From Rehmannia glutinosa (taxonomy: Eukaryota > Streptophyta > Magnoliopsida > Lamiales > Orobanchaceae), in the NCBI GenBank assembly GCA_016081115.2, contig CM071931.1, positions 22,668,317 through 22,732,316 of the forward strand: DNA of 64,000 bases, read 5' to 3'. The notes under the pieces were generated by a model. It was given only the letters and a program-made list of their open reading frames with translations. It was not told where the DNA came from and ran no database searches. The position numbers and the translations under genes were made by a program. This document shows positions 20,292 to 30,640 of the stretch, piece after piece. Each line of letters opens with the position of its first letter. The stretch's first letter is position 1.

Positions 20292-20684
20292 ATATCAACC
20301 ACGCCATATAACACAATAAATACAATACTTATATTCTACGTCTAACTTTGAGACTTTCCGTAAAATGGAGGCAGATCTGCTTGAGAGGCTGACTCTAAAG
20401 TTCCAGTTGAGAAGCTTGTCATATTTTTACTACTTGTCAGATGTTTCCGGCTCCTAAGATATTTATGTATGCAGGGTGTGTGTGCAATTTCAAAGCATCA
20501 CTAGGTGGTGATTTTCCAAAAGCAGACAAATCCCATAAATCATAAAGAATGATTTATCATGACATGCAAGATGTATAATAAAAAATGAATAACTAAATTA
20601 AAGAATCTGACAGATGTTGTGATCCATACATGAGATTCAAATAGCAGTCGAATAAAAGAAGTTTGCCTCCGAAGTGGTGAGCAA
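20292..20684. other. Unassigned sequence right of Copia C
   Basis: This resumes the sequence interrupted by Copia C. A short frame from 20365 reads MEADLLERLTLKFQLRSLSY and ends at about 20456. It is too short to assign. Nothing else is recognisable. Confidence 0.3.
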
Positions 20685-21074
20685 ATGCCATTGCTAGTGA
20701 CTCCTGAAATATCTCTGAACCTAAAATACACCAAAAATATATGGTTTCGAGATATATCAGGAGACATTAGCGGACGTTCTCACCACCGGGATTTGCCGAC
20801 TAATGACTTTGACGAGGTTGCGGTAGTTGATGAGATAACTGGTGGTAATTTTGAATTATTTGTTGAATTGCCAGACATAGAAACAATGTCACGGGATCAA
20901 TCAAATATAGCGGCAGGCATTGTCACTTCTGATTTAGAAACAATTTTAAATGACTCGTCTCATGTACAAGATGACTTCATTAACGATGAAGAAGATGCAA
21001 CGGATGATGAAAATGAACTAGATGATGGTATTGATGATATGGATATGGAAAAAATTAGTAATAACACTGACTAG
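20685..21074 (+). pseudogene. Acidic ORF, possibly the C-terminus of a CACTA-associated protein
   Basis: The 129-codon frame has a basic/neutral start (FRDISGDISGRSHHRDLP). Its strongly acidic tail runs DDFINDEEDATDDENELDDG and MDMEKISNN to a TAG. Plant CACTA elements encode a large protein (DUF4216 type) ending in an Asp/Glu-rich tail and followed by a second gene, and this layout fits the exons downstream. The similarity is by character rather than a diagnostic motif. It could instead be part of an unknown host gene. The N-terminal part is not recognised. Confidence 0.35.
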
Positions 21075-21490
21075 TGTATCATGTATACTTCATAGTAATA
21101 ACTTATCCTGATGCCTTCAGCTCTCGTAGAACTTATAATTGAATTTCATAATTCCTGTTTATGGTGCACTAATCATTTTTCTTTCATTTTCTTGACTTGT
21201 ACTGTTCTTTGGGATGCACGATTTATATTTAGAAAATAATAGCATGTTACATAACATTAACATCTCCAATAATGAACTTGATTGTTTTCATTATTTTGTT
21301 AAGATTTATCTTTTTTATTTTAATAATAGTGTTCTACAAAAGACAGCTAAATAAACATTTGGCAGAATATTTAGTAAAAGCATTTTCTAATGTGACATGA
21401 TATTAGCATCTCCAGAGGACTTCTATAGAAGTAATTTATTGTGCACTTTTGATGTAATTAATTTATGATCCTTAATTTCAGGTGTACACC

Positions 21491-21594
21491 ATGTCCGATC
21501 ATGCAGCGACGTGCGCAGGTTCATCCGGTGGAGCCCAACCACCATGCGAGGATCCACCAAGGTTGCCCTCGCAGTGTGAGTCAGGTCAGATTTT
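21491..21594 (+). pseudogene. Possible first exon of a CACTA second gene
   Basis: An ATG at 21491, with ACACC before it, opens MSDHAATCAGSSGGAQPPCE and DPPRLPSQCES, ending at a donor-like TCAG/GTCAG near 21584. It lies between the acidic ORF and the Transposase_24-like exon at 22885, the order expected for a Ptta/En/Spm-type gene. It is unrecognised on its own. Confidence 0.3.
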
Positions 21595-21798
21595 TCTAAA
21601 ATGTAGTCCATTTCTGTCAAGTTATCAATTTCTGATAAGGATGTGAGTTTATTTTCAAACAATCTTATCTGTTCATTTATTTTCAAACAAGCACATCTTC
21701 ACCCATAACACTTTTGCTCACAACTTGGTGGCTGGGATCCTATTTTCTTTAATCTTTAATCATTTATTTGAGGTGTGAGTTATCTGCAATGACTGGCA

Positions 21799-22339
21799 TT
21801 GGCGAAGCCACTTGAGGTCCAGTGCGGTCGACGGACCGCACTGGATTTCGAAATTGACTTAGTAAATTTGGGTTGGACCGTAGTGGAACTCGGAATGGAA
21901 ATTTAAGGTTGGACCACACTGAAAATTCAGTCTATAGAAAAAATTAAGATAAAATTCAAAAGACCAAAAGAATTAAAAATCACCTCACCTAATTAAGTCA
22001 TGGAATGCTCCATACTTGATAATATACAACTTTTTAAGAACACTCTTCCAATAAACTTTTGTATCTAAAAGTTCATTTTCCATAATAATAATAATAGTTG
22101 TTTGGGTGTTAATTTAGCATTGGATTATAGATAAGTCACTTTTTGTAAAAGTTCATTCAAGATAAACCGAAATTGGAGAGTATGAAATCGGCAAAGAATT
22201 GCTAAAGGTACGACCTTCATATTTGCTTTTTGTATTGAAATGTTTTCTTATTTTCTGTTTTTCAAAATTTTGGCTCGATAATCGTCTAGTCGAAACGAAT
22301 TTTTTTTGACCGCACTGGCCAAAAATCCTAGCTACGCCT
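21799..22339. mobile_element. Small TIR element with GACCGCACTGG termini
   Basis: The left end reads GGCGAAGCCACTTGAGGTCC then AGTGCGGTC. The right end reads GACCGCACTGGCCAAAAATC then CTAGCTACGCC, an imperfect inverted match of about 28 bp. The 540-bp body is AT-rich and non-coding. The target duplication is unclear, so the superfamily is left open. It lies in the putative intron between 21594 and 22885. Confidence 0.6.
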
Positions 22340-22540
22340 ATGATGACAAGGGATTTTGAGTTGTGTCTGCATTTAGAAGAACAATTAGTAATTGAGTGAG
22401 AAAAAAAAGTGGATAAATTCTGAGATTCAACTTCTAAATTCAGTGAAGGCCCTGATCATAACAAATATGAATAATGCAAATTAATTAAGTGTGATGGACC
22501 ATTCTGTGAGATGTAGTTTGATATGTGGATATCATATATG

Positions 22541-22541
22541 G

Positions 22542-22580
<39 letters not shown>
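22541..22580. repeat. TA microsatellite
   Basis: A run of about 18 TA dinucleotides. The 22580-22884 stretch beyond it shows nothing else recognisable. Confidence 0.95.
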
Positions 22581-22581
<1 letters not shown>

Positions 22582-22884
22582 CAAAAATAAGAAATTCAAG
22601 AACACAAAAACTAAGTGAAATAAGCTAAAGTTACATGCAATTTTTCATCTCTTCTAAAAAAAAACAAGTGCTTGCCGGTTTTGAAGGCATTTACTATATA
22701 AAGTGGAAAATTCTGATGCATATCAGAAGGCCTCACCAAACTGCATTAATGGCTTAATTTGAAAATCTATTGTATATGAAAAGAAAGGAAACTGAATTCC
22801 AACCTGCATTAATGGCATATTTTCCATTTGTGGATTTAATTGACATTTGTTTAAACTGAATAACTGAATTAACATGCCGCCCCT

Positions 22885-23110
22885 CCAGCTCGTAAGGGAC
22901 GATGGCCAGCAAAGGGAGTTAAAACCCATCGACAAACATCCAATGGTGAAAAAATCCATGTGTAGTTCGATGAGCAAGACGAGACATGGAAGCCCTTAGG
23001 CGTCGATGCATCATTATACGATAGTGCGGTTGGATCCTCACACGAGACCATTGCGAGCCCTTCCACTATGCAAGGGTTGTATTTCCATTGCATCAGCGGA
23101 AGCAGGTTTT
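22885..23110 (+). pseudogene. Fragment resembling the plant Ptta/En/Spm (Transposase_24) family
   Basis: After an acceptor-like CCGCCCCTCCAG the frame reads ARKGRWPAKGVKTHRQ, NGEKIHV, stop, FDEQDETWKPLGVDASLYDS and AVGSSH. The family signature is a basic RGPT/RGLxLH stretch, then GEKIxVEFDExxxPIGxxAS; both blocks are present in order, with a TAG where the Glu of VEFDE would be. These proteins are encoded by CACTA elements and host relatives of unknown role. It agrees with the CACTA terminus at 24461. Assignment rests on motif resemblance alone. Confidence 0.4.
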
Positions 23111-23439
23111 TGATAACTTGTTGGTACGTTGCTAATTAGTTAATCTTCATTTGAATCATTATGTAGGAAAGGGGGTAGTAAATTGGCTATGCCTGTGGAG
23201 ATTATCCCATTTTGTTGGAACCATTCTTTGAAAAGGCTTGTTGGAACCATTCTCAGAAAGTGGAAAGATTTATGTTTGAATATTCGGACATGTTTTTGTA
23301 TGTATGTCAATGAGTGTGTATGACGTTGGCATATTGGTTTCTCTATTACTGAATATTAGTTCATTGCCTTTAGAAAGTATAAAACAGCCCTTTACATGAT
23401 TCATAGGTTGCTAGACTGTTCCATACTCCTATAGATTAC

Positions 23440-23720
23440 AGAAGTTCTTAACCTAAATGTGGGAGGAGTTTAATTACAAAAATACCCTTGAGATTTAGTA
23501 TAATTACAAAAATATCTAGCAATCTTTTAAATTTACAAATATCCCTTTTATTTTTGTTTCTATTTAATTCACAGAATGCACAGGGGTATTGTGTTAAGAA
23601 TATACAAACCTCAATGGGGTATTTCTAACTTTGAAAGATAATTGGGCTTTTTTGTAATTAGGCCAACCTCAAGGATAATTTTTGAAACTATCCTAATTGT
23701 TTTTGCTATTTTTACCTTAC
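23440..23720. repeat. MITE-like inverted-repeat segment
   Basis: TAATTACAAAAATACCCTTG near 23472 is roughly inverted at 23660-23700 (CCTCAAGGATAATTTTTG). The segment between is AT-rich and non-coding. Ends and target duplication could not be fixed. Confidence 0.4.
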
Positions 23721-23825
23721 TTTTGGGGCATATCTGACTCTATCATGAAAAATGCTTCGACCCTCCAAGATTTTTGAAAAAAATGAAACTAGATCAACAG
23801 CAATTGTGCTCTGCTCCTATGTTTT

Positions 23826-24008
23826 ATGGCCTGGAATGAATTTTTTAAAGTTAGAATTAAGGAAATTACAAAAACTACCCTTGGGTATATTGAGAAGGAT
23901 GGGCAAGGCTGTTGGCAATTGCTCCCTCAAAAAGAAGGCCTCAACAGTGATAATTGGGGTGCAGTTTTAATGGATGATGAAGCCAGTAAAATACTTCTTG
24001 CTGGATAG
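23826..24008 (+). other. Unrecognised 60-codon ORF, possible terminal exon
   Basis: MAWNEFFKVRIKEITKTTLG, WQLLPQKEGLNSDNWGAVLM and DDEASKILLAG end at a TAG. The composition is protein-like (balanced, few repeats) and the position fits a late exon of the fragments upstream. No family was recognised. It may equally be chance. Confidence 0.25.
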
Positions 24009-24224
24009 ATGTTTTTAATGAATCATTTCCTTGTCCATTGTAAATTTATTGGTAATATTTTTTTGGAAAGCTTAATATGTCTTGTTTGTGTTTCAGGATT
24101 ATTTCTCCGTCGCTTACACCTAGTTATATACTTTTATGGTTTGATCACATTTTTTATTTATTTGATTAGTTTGACATTTTATATGATATTGATATTGAAT
24201 ACATTTTTATGTCGTTGCTAATAG

Positions 24225-24461
24225 TTTGCAGGGTCTTCAACGACGACATTAATGAGTATTAGTGACAACAAGTGGCTGCAAAAAATATCCCAAAAAATGC
24301 AATGGAGGAGTTATTGCAACCATAATGTTGTCACAAATACATTTGCGTCGATCGCTATTAGCAACAAAATATTAGCAACAACTCTTTTGCAGCGACATGT
24401 TTTGCGACGACTATCTATCTTTTGCGACAACTTTTCGCGAAAAAGTCCTTTTCCAGTAATA
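24225..24461. repeat. CACTA-type 3' subterminal region and terminus
   Basis: The region repeats CGACGACATTA, GCGACAAC and TTTGCGACGAC-like motifs. It ends TCGCGAAAAAGTCCTTTTCC then AGTAATA, very close to the common plant CACTA terminus GTCCTTTTCCAGTAGTG with two G-to-A changes in the last three bases. The matching 5' terminus was not found in the window. Immediately after it begins leader locus copy B. Confidence 0.6.
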
Positions 24462-24520
24462 ACTATAAATTGAGACAATTCCAGGGTTTCTTCTCATCAA
24501 TTCAACAGCTTAAACACACA

Positions 24521-24522
24521 CA

Positions 24523-24567
<45 letters not shown>
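24521..24567. repeat. CA/CT microsatellite in leader copy B
   Basis: CACACACTCTCTCTC then a longer run of CA. Copy A has only a few CACATA units at the same place. Confidence 0.95.
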
Positions 24568-24569
<2 letters not shown>

Positions 24570-24673
24570 CGCGCAGAGAGCCTTTTCGGTTCAGTGATTC
24601 TTGGTGGAGGTTTGGTGTGTGGACATTTTCTTCTTGATTTTTGCCGAGATCTAATCTGTGGGCTTTTCTTTTA

Positions 24674-25047
24674 GGGTTATTGATTTTTTAGTACCTGACC
24701 TATGGCACTTTGCTGGTTTAGTACGTGCATTTCTGATGTACTTATTTAAATTATAAAATCAATTAAAATTTTGATTAATTTAATTAATAAAAATAAAAAG
24801 AAGTTTCTAAAAATATTAAAGATTTTCAAAGAAATAAAATTAATTACATTAAATTAGTAAATTAATAAACATAAATTAAAGAATTGTGAAGAAAAAATCA
24901 AATTAATTATATTTTCGTCTTTAAAAGTTAACAGGTACCAATTTATAAAAAAAAATGTGAAGTATGGGTACTAAATTGGTAACTCCAAAATGGAAGGTAC
25001 CAAACTAGCAAAGTGCCTATAGGTCAGGTAGTAAAAAATCAATAACC
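24674..25047. mobile_element. MITE with 50-bp terminal inverted repeats and a 10-bp duplication
   Basis: GGGTTATTGATTTTTTAGTA then CCTGACCTATGGCACTTTGC at the left is inverted at the right (GCAAAGTGCCTATAGGTCAG then GTAGTAAAAAATC-AATAACC). The flanks TTTTCTTTTA (24664-24673) and TTTTCCTTTA (25048-25057) match at nine of ten. A 9-10 bp duplication suggests a Mutator-type origin. The body is AT-rich and non-coding. Copy A lacks the insertion, so it postdates the A/B duplication. Confidence 0.85.
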
Positions 25048-25400
25048 TTTTCCTTTAATACTCTTTTTCAGGTTTCTTGATCTTGTTTAATGGTTTTTTT
25101 TTCCTCAATAAAACATCGCAAAGGTGTGAGTTTCTTGATCTTTGTTTTAATTGCGTGGGTCTTGCTTCTTGATTTTAATTTTTGGACGTTGGACATATAA
25201 AACACATCCAACTTTGCAGATCTTTTGTTTCTCTGAGGTGCATCGGCAAATTTTCGTATATTTGTACATTTTGTATTCTAATAATTAATTACTCTCTTTG
25301 TGTGAGCAAGTAATTTCCGTATCGTGCATGTATACGGGATGGAGCCAGGGGTGAGGCAGCGGCAGTTGCCACCTCCTTTCAAGTTCATAAATTTTTAAAA

Positions 25401-25638
25401 ATTCATACATATAAGTATTCAGTTTTTTTAAAAAAAATCATCCTAAGAAAATTAAAAATACCTCTTAGTCTACTAGTTTCAACAAAAAAATAAATCTCGC
25501 CAATTTTGTGGCTCTGTCGCTGCATGCAGTGATGGACGGACATGCCCCAATGTGAGGGCACGTGCCCCATAATTTTTTTTATTGTTTTTACTATCTATTC
25601 TTAAAAGCTATATATGTTTGTGTATATATATATATATA
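25401..25638. other. Fragments of unidentified elements
   Basis: From about 25336 to 25520, GGATGGAGCCAGGGGTGAGG to GTGGCTCTGTCGCTGCATG looks like a small element inserted in locus copy B. From 25530 a fragment with GGGCACGTGCCCC resembles the segment at 9677. A short TA run precedes 25639. No gene is present. Confidence 0.35.
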
Positions 25639-26794
25639 GGGAGAGGGTTATATGAGACCACCTCATAGGGTGAGTCCATAGAGACCAATCCTAGCCATAT
25701 ATCTAATTTTTTCAAGGGTTGCGATTTAAGAGGCAAAATTACAAATTACAAGCTTGTTAATTAAACACGGGGGTAAATTAGTCATCCTCTCAAATCAATA
25801 TTCATGGGATTCACGGTATTCATGGGATTCACGCAATCCTTCCAAATCTCAAAACAAAATCACGTAACAAACTTACTCGCTTCTTCTTCAACATACTACT
25901 ATGAAAAATCATTCATCTTTCTTATGAAGATGTAATTTGTTGCTTATATAGATGTGTCATGATGCTTTTAGATATATTAACTACATAAGTAAGTCATTAG
26001 CAACAAATCCATACTACATAAGCAACAAGTCTATACTACATAAGCAACGAATATACACTATGTATGCACTACTGGATATATTAACTACATAAGCAAGTCA
26101 TAAGCAACAACCCCATATTACATAAGCAGCAAGCCTATACTACATAAGCAACGAATATACACAACGTATGCACCACAATTACATTAACTACATAAGTAAG
26201 TCATAAGCAACAAACCCATACTACATAAGCAACAAGTCATACTACATAAGCAATGAATATACACTACAAATGCACCACAGGATACATTAACTACATAAGC
26301 AAGTCATAAGCAACAAACTCATACTACACAAGCAACGAATATACACTACATATGCAACACAAATATATTAACTATATAAGCAAGTAATAAGCAACAACCC
26401 TATACTACATAAGCAACAAATATACACTACATATGCAATACAAATATGATTAAATTACACATGCAATATGGTTATACTACATATGCAATATGATTATATT
26501 ACATAAGCGATTAACAATAGAATACTTTGGAGATAAAAAAGTGAACATGAGGGATATGGGTTACTCAATAAGCAAAACCACGTGCGCGTGAAAGGAGGAA
26601 ACAAATTGAACGTGATTGAGATCTCATCAAATCTCAATAATTGATTCTATATTATAAAATGACCACCCTACCATTTTTAGTTGTTGAAACAAAAAAAATA
26701 AATATAAAACCTCCTAAAAATTTGGACCACCCAAAAATATTAATCTATGGTTAGGATTGGGTCCTATGTACTTACCCCAAATGGGAGGACCTAT
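25639..26794. mobile_element. TIR element carrying a minisatellite; right terminus truncated
   Basis: The left end GGGAGAGGGTTATATGAGAC, CACCTCATAGGGTGAGTCC, ATAGAGACCAATCCTAGCCA is inverted at 26746-26790 (TATGGTTAGGATTGGGTCC, TATGTACTTACCCC, AAATGGGAGG). The last 20 or so bases of the right terminus are missing, where the Tat LTR begins at about 26795. The interior contains the tandem array and no coding sequence. The superfamily is not determined. Confidence 0.6.
25970..26480. repeat. Minisatellite, 80-105 bp units built on ACTACATAAGCAA
   Basis: GCAACGAATATACAC-type landmarks recur near 26044, 26148, 26249, 26332 and 26413, giving spacings of 104, 101, 83 and 81. Each unit is itself made of shorter CATACTACATAAGCAACAA modules. 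Confidence 0.9.
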
Positions 26795-27027
26795 TTGATT
26801 TCCGTGCCGTATTTATAGATCGTGTTCACCGAGTGAGAGGGATCACCGTACACGTGGCACCCGATCGACGGTGAGTGGCTCATGAGGCGACCCGACCCGG
26901 TGTTTCGGGTCGGGTCGGGACCCATATAAAAAGCCGCGGATCCGGAGGGTACTTTGGTAATTTCGCAAGGCGATGTCAAGATGGTCAACTCGACCTAGGC
27001 GAGGCTATGGTGGTAATTTCCACATCA
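26795..27027 (-). repeat. Tat 3' LTR, truncated
   Basis: On the minus strand it begins TGATGTGGAAATTACC, right after the purine tract CTGGGGGAGT (27040-27031), and runs 233 bp. It matches LTR copies at 34817-35236 and 39338-39748 until 26795, where it is cut off against the TIR element; about 200 bp are missing. It contains a strong GACCCGACCCG palindrome-like stretch and CATATAAAAAG. Confidence 0.75.
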
Positions 27028-27196
27028 TTTACTCCCCCAGTTACTTTAGTAATTTATTGCTGAAGTGACTCGATTCATGTCCTCGATTCGAAGGCGACAA
27101 GGAGCCAAGCCGCTGACCGAAAAAGACCCTCCAATCTAAGCCGTCAATTCGAAAAGCCTTTTAATCGAGACCGTTGATTTTCCCGCCCTTCTCTCT

Positions 27197-27207
27197 CTAT
27201 ATATAAG
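27197..27207 (+). promoter_or_regulatory. TATA box upstream of the opposite-strand ORF
   Basis: CTATATATAAG on the plus strand follows CTCTCTCT and lies about 160 bp before the ATG at 27364. The next 150 bp form a pyrimidine-rich leader. Confidence 0.45.
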
Positions 27208-27363
27208 ATGGTTTTTCAAACCTTCACTTTTCACATTTCTTACCCCGGGTCACCTCGCTGCTCAGCTCGTCTACGACCTAGGATCTTGACTTCGTGCTCC
27301 TCCACTTCACTTGACTTAGAGGTAGGTTCTCTCTCTCTCTACTTTAAATTTTCTTATTCTATT

Positions 27364-28543
27364 ATGGCGACCCCTCCTCCATCTATGCGGCCCTCTACAG
27401 CTCGCGGTCGAACTCTGGTTCGTCTTCGAACTCGGGGTCGTTGAGGTTCCGATCCCAAAAGGGCAAAAATTCGCAAGGCTAGGAGCTCGCCTTTGATTCT
27501 ATGGGTGCCTCCCGGGATGCTAGCTCACGATGAGCTCGAGCCTGCGATGCAAACCTCCTCACCGTAGATCGAATGATGATGTGGGTGAACCGGAGCGAGT
27601 CCCATCTCGGCTCGGCGGCTCGCGGCTCGCGAAGGCTCCCGACCTCGGGCCCCGAGTTCGCGAGCTTGCCATACCTCGCACCATTCCGAATCTGGAACAT
27701 TAGCTCGCGGAGCTCGGTCTCGAGACGAAAGGTCGGGAGGATTCCTTCGAATCGTATAACTATACTACCCTCCCCACCGACCAATTTGCCTTGATGACCA
27801 CGGAGTTTACCCGCCTCGAAGAGTTAGCGGCCCACGAGGTCATGTCGGTATGTGAATACATTTAAATTATCCAACTCTGTTGCTTCGTTTTTATCTCGCC
27901 CATTTGTCACTAACTTCGCTTTTTTCTTTTTACAACTTTCCTCCTGTTGCACCAAATGGCGCCGGCGGTGCCGATCGAAGCATCGAATGAAGTGTACATC
28001 AATCGGTGAGCGAGGTCCATGCAAGGCTCGGAAGCGCCGAGGCGGATCGCAAAAGCCGTCGAGGAGGCTCGAGCCGAACTCCTCAAGGAAGTAGCCGATC
28101 TAAAAGCCCAACTTTCTTCGTCTCAAAGCGAGCTCAAAACTCGCGAGGTGAACCACGCAAGGAGATGGCGATTCTTTTGAAAGAGGTCGGAAACAGGTCT
28201 CGAGGAATACCTCTCCTCTCGAGGAGCATAAGGCTTCGCTAGCCTCGCCGGCCTCGCCGGAGTCCAATCTTTTCTTCAATCCTCCTCTGCGAGAAGCTCG
28301 TAGCCGAACGAGCCGTGGTGTACCTTTTCGACGGCCGAGCGATGCCGTGAACAGGAATTAAGAAGGAGCTTTCAAGGCCGATTTCGACCCGAAAAGTTTG
28401 ATCCCTTTGAGAAGGACGAGCCGAAGGCGCAGACGTCGGGCCGGCGAAGGCGAAGTTGGCAGCTCGCGTGATGTGGAAGTTACCGATGAGGTGGAGGAAG
28501 TTGATGAGTTCACCGAGCTCGTGAAGCCTCTTTTAGCATCGTA
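27364..28543 (+). pseudogene. Opposite-strand ORF region (aORF) in the Tat element
   Basis: On the strand opposite to gag-pol, between the 3' LTR and the 3' UTR repeats, lies gene-like sequence. An ATG at 27364 opens MATPPPSMRPSTARGRTLVR. A GC-rich coding-like stretch follows. An intron-like AT/T-rich segment (about 27850-27945, start GGTATGTG, end CTCCTGTTGCACCAAATG) comes next. Then a coiled-coil-like frame EEARAELLKEVADLKAQLSS and SQSELKTREV (about 28050-28140) appears. The last frame reads ADFDPKSLIPL, ending VDEFTELVKPLLAS at a TAG (28541-28543). Grande-type Tat elements are known to carry antisense ORFs here, encoding proteins of unknown function with transposase-like or coiled-coil parts. 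Frame breaks make this copy non-functional; exon limits are uncertain. Confidence 0.55.
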
Positions 28544-28808
28544 GGAATCATTCATGTAAATAATTGACGAAGTATTTAACTTACGTGTCATCATCTACTT
28601 AGTGTCTTTGTTGAGCTTACTTTGCTTTTGGGATATGGCTATTACCTTACTTGTGTGTCATTTCGTCTTTATATGTTGTACACTTCTCGCGTATGCATGC
28701 TCTTTACTTCGCTTTGTTTTTTTTTTTTTTTTGTATCCCTTGGGTCCTAGGTTTCTTCGCGAGGCTAAGCCTCCTGGCGAGGCTAGGTCCCTGCGTGAGC
28801 CTAGGTCC
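28544..28808. other. Tat 3' untranslated spacer
   Basis: This is non-coding sequence between the aORF stop and the tandem repeats, with a T run at 28718-28733 and degenerate GCGAGGCTA(A/G)G repeats at 28760-28800. Confidence 0.5.
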
Positions 28809-29265
28809 TTTGTTGGGACCATTGTGAGCTTGCCCCCTAAAAGGGAGCTTATGGCCTAGATCCTTCGTGGGATCGTCTTGGGCCGCTAGCCTTTTAGGGG
28901 GCTTAACTGCGAGCCCAGGTCCCTTTGTTGGGACCATTGTGGGCTTTGCCACCTAAAAGGGAGCTTATGGCCTAGATCCTTCGTGGGATCGTGTTGGGCT
29001 GCTAGCCTTTTAGGGGCTTAACTTGCGAGCCCAGGTCCTTTGTTGGGACCATTGTGGGCTTTGCCAGCCTAAAAGGAAGCTTATGGCCTAGATCCTTCGT
29101 GGGATCGTGTTGGGCTGCTAGCCTTTTAGGGGCTTAACTTGAGCCCAGGTCCCTTTGTTGGGACCATTGTAGGCTTTGCCCGACCCTAAAAGGGAGCTTA
29201 TGGCCTAGATCCTTCGTGGGATCGTCTTGGGCCCGCTAACCTTTTAGGGGCTTATCTTGAGTGGT
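28809..29265. repeat. 115-bp tandem repeats in the Tat 3' UTR
   Basis: Units beginning TTTGTTGGGACCATTGT start at 28809, 28924, 29039 and 29154, an exact 115-bp period. Each contains CCTAAAAGGGAGCTTATGGC, CTAGATCCTTCGTGGGATCG, GCTAGCCTTTTAGG and GAGCCCAGGT. The CCTAAAAGG/CCTTTTAGG pair could form a hairpin within each unit. Tandem repeats at this position are a known trait of Tat elements. 29266-29481 between array and integrase shows nothing else. Confidence 0.9.
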
Positions 29266-29481
29266 TCGCTACGACCCTGAAATACTAAGCGATTTGTGCA
29301 AAAAAGGGTAAACATTGCAAGTGAAATTCCGTCTTCTTTCATTGATGAGAGTTTTTAACATAAGCCTTCAATGCTTCCAAAGTTAAGCTAAATACATGAA
29401 ATAGATTTTTAAGTATAGAACCTCCTTAAGTTATGAATGTTCCAAGGCCTCGGGAGCTGCTTTCCTTGCATGTTTTCTAGT

Positions 29482-30640
29482 CTATATGTTCCCTTCAAAG
29501 ACTTCAATTACCTTAAAAGGTCCTTCCCAATTTGCCTCCAGCTTCCCCACATGCTTGGACACTTCCACTTTTTTGAGCACTAGATCCCCTACTTGAAAGC
29601 TTCGCTCCTGAACCCTTTTGTCGTATGCATTTTTCATCCTTCCCTTAGCTGCTTGGATCTGAATAAACGCTTTGTCTCGCTTTTCTTCAATGAGCTCGAG
29701 CTCGAGTTCTCTAGCTTCGCTATTGATCTCAGGCTCGTACCGAGCGACCCGAAGCGAAGTTTCTCCAATTTCCACCGGCACGATCGCTTCCGACCCGTAC
29801 ACTAGACCGAAAGGCGTCTCTCCCATCGAAGTCCGTGGGGTCGTTCGATATGCCCAAAGGACTCCCGGCAACTCGTCCACCCAATACGACTTCGCTTCCT
29901 CTAACCTCGTTTTTAGGTGTTGTAGAATAATTCTATTTTGCGACCTCGATCTGTCCATTCGCTTGAGGGTTTCCCACATTTGTAAAATTTTGCTTGACCT
30001 TATACTCTTCACACCACTCCCTAACTTTCTTTCCTTGAAATTGAGTGTCATTATCGATATTAAGATTAGGCGCCCCATACCTACATGCGATATTTTTCCA
30101 TAAAAATTCATGACTTCGGTTTTCCGATATCTTGGCACGCCTCGGCCTCAATCTACTTAGAAAAGTACTCCACCGCCACAATGATAAATTTCTTCGAGCT
30201 CTAGCCACCGGGAAGGGACCCAATATGTCGATTCCTATTGATCAAAAGGACAAGACAATGGGGATCGTTTCCAATCGGGTCATTTGGTTGGTGGGTTAGG
30301 TTCGCGTGGAACTAACACTTCGCACATTTTTTAACATACTCCATTGTATCCTTTGCTAAAGTCGGCCAAAAGTATCCTTGTCGGATCACCATCCGGGCGA
30401 GTGACTTACCTCCCGAGTGGTTACCACGTTGCCCTCATGAATCTCCTCATTACATACATCGCCCTCTCCAGGACCGAGGCACTTTAGTAACGGTCCTCCT
30501 ACCGATCTTTTATACAGATCATTGTCTATCATTATGAACCGACGCTCTAACTTGGACCCTTCTAGCTCTTATCGGGTCCATCGGTAACGCTTTTCCTTTT
30601 CTAGGAAATTTTTCAAGTCTTCCATCCAATCGATTGGGCG
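29482..30640 (-). pseudogene. Tat unit A integrase
   Basis: 29482-30138 and 30223 downward show the rve core in shifting frames. NIACRYGAPNLNIDNDTQFQ contains the second catalytic Asp. NPQANGQIEVA contains the catalytic Glu, then LEEAKSYWVDELPGVLWAYR, TTPRTSMGETPFGLVYGSEA and ELELIEEKRDKAFIQ follow. The C-terminus reads SFQVGDLVLKKV and EANWEGPFKVIE. An HHCC zinc-finger remnant (YVKKCAKC) lies near 30320. This integrase is present only in the long unit. Stops in several places inactivate it. Confidence 0.8.

Larger units (their letters stand above)
24462..25400 (+). repeat. Leader/intron locus copy B, left part
   Basis: TATAAATTGAGACAATTCCAGG and TTTCTTCTCATCAATTCAAC repeat copy A at 12894-12950. 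CGCAGAGAGCC, the T-rich intron with TTTCTTGATC and GTGTGAGCAAGTAATTT follow in the same order. The leader has expanded CT and CA microsatellites (24521-24567) absent from copy A. A MITE sits in the intron at 24674-25047. The homology breaks off near 25350-25400 and resumes at 40715. Confidence 0.75.

Noticed and set aside
23160..23270. Short direct repeat TTGTTGGAACCATTCT
   Set aside because: Only two ~25-bp copies about 40 bp apart. No element boundaries could be attached to them.
25970..26480. Regularly spaced repeats resembling a CRISPR array
   Set aside because: The repeats are imperfect, contiguous minisatellite units without unique spacers, in plant DNA, inside a TIR element.
28602..28952. 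Two overlapping ORFs (both strands) near the 3' UTR
   Set aside because: They cover the start of the 115-bp repeats and a T run. The sequence is repetitive and lacks domain features.
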